Shown: piece after piece, positions 58,619 through 64,000 of the stretch
Numbering within the stretch: the first letter of the stretch is position 1
How the letters are laid out: each line of letters opens with the position of its first letter
Assembly: GCA_963971285.1 (NCBI GenBank)
Contig: OZ020253.1
Coordinates: forward strand, 20,534,528-20,598,527
Reading direction: 5' to 3'
Source of the DNA: Astropecten irregularis
Taxonomy: Eukaryota; Echinodermata; Asteroidea; Paxillosida; Astropectinidae
Length of the DNA stretch: 64,000 nucleotides
Made by a program: the position numbers and the translations under genes
The notes under the pieces: generated by a model
What the model saw: the letters and a program-made list of their open reading frames with translations, nothing else
Database searches by the model: none
Told to the model about the DNA's origin: nothing

Positions 58619-59638
58619 GACGTCATCTGCAATTCATAGTTATAGTCTACTATTCAAAATGATTCAAAGAGTTGAGAAATTCAAAACCTTTGATGAAGAG
58701 TTTTGTACTCATGCAATGGCTGATACTTGCGGCGGGTATAAATTGCATGCTGCAACGGGTCAGGAACTACAAAGTGGGGACTGAAAACACCGAGTCCAAT
58801 TTGTAGTGTTTGTTATTATTCAAGAGTCACGGGTCAGTGTCATCGATTGATTCTTAAATTCTGAAGGTCATGTCCAAATCTGAGTCGAGTATGCGTCAAA
58901 TACAAGTCCATGTTACTGTATGTCCGTGTTATTATGTGGTTTGAGTCGAATAAATAGAAAGTGAGTCAAATGTGCCTTTTGTAATAGAGGAATCCAACTT
59001 TTGAATGTGGTCACGTGAGATTACTTCTGCCCAGTTGTTATAAATTGGAGACACCTTCCATGCTGAATATTGTGGCCACAATGACTCTGGGAATCTACTA
59101 AAGCTTCTACTTTCCATACACATTAATTATATCTGATTCCATAACAAATTATACTATTTGCACATATCTAGAGCCAATGAATATTATGAGGTCACAGGTC
59201 AAGTGTCGTATTCTTCCATTATTATCGGATTCGATTAATTCGATTTTGTTCGTAGAGTGTACTGTAAACAAAATGAATACCTCAAATTACTTGGGAGCTC
59301 GAGCGCGTTGAGTTTGACAGAAGGGAATAACTTTCTAGAGATGTATTCGTAATTTATAGTGCACTTCAAACTACCTTTTAAACTTTTGTTTCAAGATTCA
59401 TTTTGTATATACAAGTTTCTTTACAAAGTATTGTCAAGTTAAAAAGGATTTTATTCAAAATTCAAGGGCATTTTTAATAAATATTAACTATCAAGCTGGA
59501 ATTATATAATTATGCTGTTTAAATTAAGGTGCAAATTCTTATTATCACTAATGTATATAAAATGATATAGGTTTGATTTGTTTACTTTTTGTTTGATGAT
59601 TACTTTTTTTTTTCAAGGGAATGCTGAATAATTGTCCC
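58619..59638 (+). other. 3' UTR and flank of the cysteine-rich gene
   Basis: A poly(A) signal candidate AATAAA is at 58949-58954, giving a 3' UTR of about 330-350 bases. Beyond it I see nothing specific. Confidence 0.45.
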
Positions 59639-59950
59639 TTAAAGGTAATATCATACTTCGTTTTCTTGTCAAAGAAATTCAGATTAATGGGCAAAAAACA
59701 TCAAGGAAGAGACGATAACAGTCATCTGTGAACATTTCAGTCCCATATACGGTGCCCACTAACTTTTTGAGAAAACAGTGAAAAACTGCCATAGTATTTT
59801 TTCTTTTAGTTTTGATCTTTCAAAGATCAAAATAATTTTGGTCACTGGTTTTACTCTTTTCTGAATAGATACAGCATTTCAGGCAGAAAAATTTAAACGG
59901 TATATTTCTACCATCGCCATCTTTATACCCCGTAACGTATAGGTAATAGT
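59639..59950 (-). mobile_element. TTAA-target MITE, copy lacking one end
   Basis: Starts TTAAAGGTAATATCATACTT and keeps CATTTCAGGCAGAAAAATTT. It fades out near ACGTATAGGTAATAG. Confidence 0.75.
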
Positions 59951-61198
59951 TTATGTAAGGATTATGTTGATTATACTATAAACTGAATTATAATAATTCA
60001 TTTTTTAGATTCATTTCACATGTCAGAAATGGTACATTTTTTTAACGCAACTCAAGCGTCCAATAGCCATTGTCAACCTAAGATATAGCGATGTGATTCC
60101 GAAGGCACAGATTATTAAGTATAACATGAATTCAGCAACGGCAATGATTTAAACGATACCAACACAGTGTTTATCTTGTTTTGATCGCATTTTATGTGAA
60201 TAAACAGACACTGACTGCGTAACATTATTGGTCCAATGGAATGGAAAGTCCACAGTAAAATGGTATAAATCACAACCTCAATATTATGTTAACGTGATCC
60301 ACTATACAGGAGGGATATATGGGTTAAGTATAATAACATTTAAAGGCCAGTGTTTGTGTATGGTTTTATGGGATACGTATAAACAATGGGAAAATGGTGC
60401 TCTACAAGTTGGTTTTTGTTCAACTTCGTTCCCCACAAGGACTTTCGTGTACTAAGTCTACGGACGTTTGGAGAGCAATAGAACAAAGAGGAGAACAATA
60501 ATAAGGTACATCTGTTAAGTTCTTGTGAGAATGTTTAGGTATCAATCACAAGTCGTAATCAACATTAAAACATCTCGTGTATATTATCGGGCAGTCCAGT
60601 TTTTATCAGGGAAAAATTTCATTCTCGGCAATTTTTTGCACTTTAGCAACTCTATGAAAGAGTTTTTTCATTATCTCCGCCATCCCTTGAATTGACCTGA
60701 GAATATTGAAATTGAGTCGTTGAATCGATACAGTATAATTATTAACATTGAATTTAGACCACGACGTGACGCTAAATCGAGCTTACGGAGTTAAATATTA
60801 AACTATGTAATTGTTAATCCTTCACCGTTATTATTTTCAATTGTAATGATTGAATTGCGATGTTCCCACGCTCACGTAAAGTGGTAAATCACAAAATTGT
60901 AAATAATTATTGTCATTGAAATAAAAACTACATATGACATTAAAATATAATCAGAATTAGTTCCCTTGCGATTATTATTCTTGACGTTTGTATAAACTCT
61001 TTCCAGTGACAACTGTATCATCATCTTTGTCCTAAAAAGTAAACAAACTAATGCATTTTCTTTGAAAACGGAAAATACCGTGTTTTTGTGAATAAAATCC
61101 ACGCTGAACCTCGGAGTCCTTGATTGATCATGCCCAGTGCAATGGGAGACGTTGGAGCTGGTATGGGTCTTCAACAACGCCCGCAAACTCAAAACTAG
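59951..61198. other. Intergenic, no gene
   Basis: AT-rich DNA. Stop-free frames here show no family similarity, no splice context and no composition change. Nothing further is supported. Confidence 0.4.
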
Positions 61199-61443
61199 GG
61201 GCGCTTACGAAACGGAGGCTCAGGCTAGGCTCAGGCTCCAGCTCAGGCTGACATCCATGTGCTGAAAATATAGGTTGTGGTTTTTCATTGAAGCTGAAAC
61301 TGCTGTTCCCCTTTTCAAAGTAGAGAATCTACTTCCCAACCGCAGCCACAATCCTCTATTTTTGTACCTGTTATTGTATAATGGATTCATGAAATGGAGC
61401 CGGAGCCTGAGACGGAGCCTGAGTCTCCGTTTCGTAGATGCCC
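61199..61443. mobile_element. MITE with GGGCGCTTACGAAACGGAG termini, copy 2
   Basis: The left end GGGCGCTTACGAAACGGAG is mirrored at the right by CTCCGTTTCGTAGATGCCC. Better preserved than the copy at 14219-14453. Confidence 0.8.
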
Positions 61444-61944
61444 TGTCAAAAAAGAGACTTCAGTCTGCTGCCGCCAACGTCTTAAAAGTCCCCCATTAAT
61501 CGATCTATGTGCTACGAGGAAAAATCACCAGTAGTTTGTATTAATTCTACAGTTCGTTGTATTTAAAAATTTTTAGGCATGGTGCACCATTAAGGACATG
61601 GCACACCAAAACGGTTGAGATCAGTTTAATTACGACTCATGTTACGCATCAGTTTGTTAATTAAGAGCACACATTTTATAAACCGTTGGGTAACATGGAT
61701 GAACACTTTTGAAGTTTGTAAGGGAAGCTTGTGGAATGATAAGCCTACCATCCTTGTGCATGTACTGGCGAGGACGACACTAGCTGTTGTGATTGATACA
61801 GGAAATAGGTCAAGGATAAAGCCACAAAGGAAAGTACAAAATAAAAATAGTGGACAGATTTTAAGGCGAAATCCACCCAAACGGTGGGAACAATCACCAA
61901 GCTTCAGTATGCAAGTCATGTTATGACACTGTATACTATTAATG

Positions 61945-62130
61945 CAGTATAATAATAATAATAATAATAATAAGCGGACAATAGAAATGTTTCTTTAAAA
62001 GGTACTTGAAACGTTAGGGGGGGAAGTGGATATTTCCCCCTAACAGCCAATTTCCCCCTAACGTCGACTTTTAACGCAAAACGCTTCCCCGTAACGTAGG
62101 TTTTAACAATAATAATAATAATAATAATTT
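61945..62130. repeat. AAT microsatellites around a CCCCCTAAC inverted cluster
   Basis: (AAT)n at 61945-61972 and 62106-62129 flank ACGTTAGGGGGG...TTTCCCCCTAAC...TTTCCCCCTAACG, which can pair as a hairpin. It is probably a decayed small transposon. Confidence 0.65.
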
Positions 62131-62221
62131 GGGAGGCTAATCATCCTTACTCGCAGCTGGGGTGCTGAATTGCGAAGGATGCGGCTACAACGTGATCCAG
62201 TTGACAGCAGCGCCTACGGCA

Positions 62222-62456
62222 GCCCGCACACTTCAACCCATATGAATATTATGATCACTGAGCACAGCCTGAGATCCGAAAGTGTTTGATTTTTGTGGAG
62301 GGAGGAAAACCGGAGAACCCGGAGAAAAACCCTCGTAGCATAGGAGAGAACAAACGCACAACTCTACTCACATATGACCCAAGCCGGGATCGAACCCGGG
62401 CCACATTGGCGGAGAGGCGAGTGCCTAACGCACTTGCCACCTATGCCCCCACAATA
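62222..62456 (-). mobile_element. tRNA-derived SINE, family 1, minus strand
   Basis: Reverse-oriented relative of 39457-39692. It includes box B (GGTTCGATCCCGG-like), the CCTCGTAGCATAGGAGAGAA body and the TTGTGGGGGCATAGGTGGCA head. Confidence 0.85.
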
Positions 62457-62712
62457 TAGGCGTCTGAACACACCCCTTTGTTGCATAGGAAAGTTTTCCA
62501 TTTATTCAGGGATCAAATTTTCATCATGAAAATCCTTCAGTATCCATTTCCGGATCTGACTTGAAAATGTGACGTTTTTCTTTGGCAAATGTTACCCCTC
62601 CACCTTACATTGCAACTCTCCGACAAAAAATATATTTTGAGTTTGATGCTCCATAAGCCGGGTGTAAAAGTTCATTTTTTGCCATCATTGTCCAAAAAGA
62701 ATGATTACTCGG

Positions 62713-63477
62713 CAGGGGCGTAGCTACGGGGGGGGGGGGGGGGGGCGTGCCCCCCCCCCCCCCAGGTGCCCCCCACAAAAAATCTTGGGTATAGAAAAAA
62801 ATTAAGCGTTATCTGTAGGGTATGATAGCTATAAAGGAAATAAAACAACTTAACAGCTTCTACTGTTCCAAAATAATATTTTTTACTTTCAGCAAATGTT
62901 CCCGAGTCCTTAAAACCCTACAGTGAAAAAATCGGTGCAACATTTCAGTGTAAAAATGCAATTTTCTTACGCGCTTACGGTTGCGAACTTCAAAACAGCC
63001 CATCTGCCATTTTGTCTGGTTTTGCTAGTTAGTCTGGTCCCCAGAGCGAATTTCTCCCGCTCAAGAGTGTTGGATTAAAAAGAAATAATGAAGTAATAAT
63101 ATAAATAAATGAATAAATTTATCGGAACAATTGCTTCCAAAATAAGGCTCAGATTGCACCAGAGAATATCCAGAACCCCAATTCAATAGCGACGGATGCG
63201 TTTCGGGGCGATCAAAGCTAGCTAATTTTGTCTCCCCCCTCTTTTTCTGCTCTTTTGGGGTCTTTCTGTTTCCCTTTTTTTTTTGGTCGGTTTTTTTTTT
63301 TTTTTTTGGCTTGAAGAAAAGTTGCCCCACGCCCGCTGGATCCGCCCCCCCCCCCCGCATTTCTCATATTTTGCTAATCTCCAGTTTTGAAAAATTCCGG
63401 GTGCCCCCCCCCCCCCACAAAATTCCAAGGCCCCCCCCCAGTGCCCCCCTGCTGAAAAAACCCTAGCTACGCCGCTG
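62713..63477. mobile_element. 765-bp hAT-type MITE (CAGGGGCGTAGCTACG)
   Basis: Starts CAGGGGCGTAGCTACGGGGG and ends CCTAGCTACGCCGCTG. The perfect 8-bp duplication TTACTCGG lies at 62705-62712 and 63478-63485. It contains long G and C runs near both ends and no transposase frame. Confidence 0.9.
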
Positions 63478-63485
63478 TTACTCGG

Positions 63486-64000
63486 CCATCAATGACCGAA
63501 TGGCCGAGTATGAATAAAAAACATATCACTAAAAAGAGGAGATATGTGGATTTAACATGAAACTACTCACTTTGTTGTAAAGATAACACAATCTTCACAA
63601 ATTTGAATTTAAATCTTCTTGCGTTTTTCATACACACTGTATATATTATTTATGGTCTACTTCTGTATATAGGACGCACTTGCCAATCTAGGGAAAAAAG
63701 AATTGAACTGGGTGAACCGGGATGTGTTACCGGTACGTGATACGTTACTGTGGGCCTGTTGGTTTCACGCACACGATCACGGATCCGGAGATCTAGGATC
63801 CGTGTGTTAAACAAATTAACAGGCCCTTTATTATAATATTATGCACTTTAAGTTGTGTGTAGCAGTATTCCTGAACCAATGCCACGGATTAGCAAGAAAA
63901 ATGCTTAGGTCACGTTAGTTCTCTTTCCACAACGAAAACAAACAGTATTATATAGTGTTACTTTATAGGGTCCTCTTTTATACCGGAACGTGACTTCCCA
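63486..64000. other. Intergenic, no gene
   Basis: Contains a small inverted pair GGATCCGGAGATCTAGGATCC near 63781. No coding signal. The window ends here. Confidence 0.4.

Noticed and set aside
60228-60455. 75-codon frame in the right intergenic region
   Set aside because: No homology, no neighbouring exon and no promoter context. Length is within chance for AT-rich DNA.
61626-61926. Overlapping frames of about 95 codons on both strands
   Set aside because: Both strands are open over the same stretch and neither resembles a known family.
1-64000. LTR retroviruses, Polintons or other capsid-bearing elements
   Set aside because: I found no gag, pol, integrase or capsid-like frames and no paired long terminal repeats.
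1-64000. A functional gene cluster linking the six genes
   Set aside because: The genes belong to unrelated pathways and alternate in strand. Nothing in the sequence supports co-regulation.

Overview
The window reads as animal nuclear DNA, most likely from an ambulacrarian deuterostome such as an echinoderm. This is inferred from AT-rich intergenic DNA, GT-AG introns of 0.1-3 kb, frequent ACATGTAC and AGGCCTAC words, dense short DNA transposons, and five recognisable animal genes. I assembled the exons by hand from similarity to known families and from splice sites. Every gene closes in frame with a total length close to its human counterpart. No microbial operon, CRISPR array, rRNA or intact tRNA gene is visible.

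Layout from left to right: (1) 691-5254, minus strand, fukutin (FKTN), 7 coding exons, 464 aa. (2) 5.9-8.0 kb, an intergenic segment that recurs at 22.3-24.1 kb. (3) 8729-17850, plus strand, mitochondrial ornithine transcarbamylase (OTC), 9 exons, 370 aa, with an altered ornithine-loop motif. (4) 17.9-24.9 kb, intergenic DNA with satellite-like arrays, a hAT-type MITE and the second copy of the 2-kb segment. (5) 24876-28885, minus strand, a 455-aa opsin of the neuropsin/RGR/Go-like group, 6 exons. (6) 31881-45984, plus strand, ABCD3/PMP70, the peroxisomal ABC half-transporter. It has 23 exon positions, one of them present as two alternative 92-nt exons. (7) 48500-51257, minus strand, SMIM7, five very small coding exons, 78 aa. 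(8) 53519-58618, plus strand, an unrecognised cysteine-rich type I membrane protein, 4 exons, 272 aa. (9) 58.6-64 kb, repeats only.

The genes show no common pathway: they cover protein O-mannosyl glycosylation, nitrogen metabolism, photoreception, peroxisomal fatty-acid import and two small membrane proteins. The strongest unusual signals are in ABCD3. One is a duplicated exon whose length forces mutually exclusive use. The other is a 31-bp minisatellite that begins on an exon end and repeats its 5' splice site about 20 times. Repeat history is also unusually readable: a MITE family has reciprocal empty and filled TTAA sites in the two copies of the 2-kb segment, and hAT-type MITEs carry perfect 8-bp target duplications.
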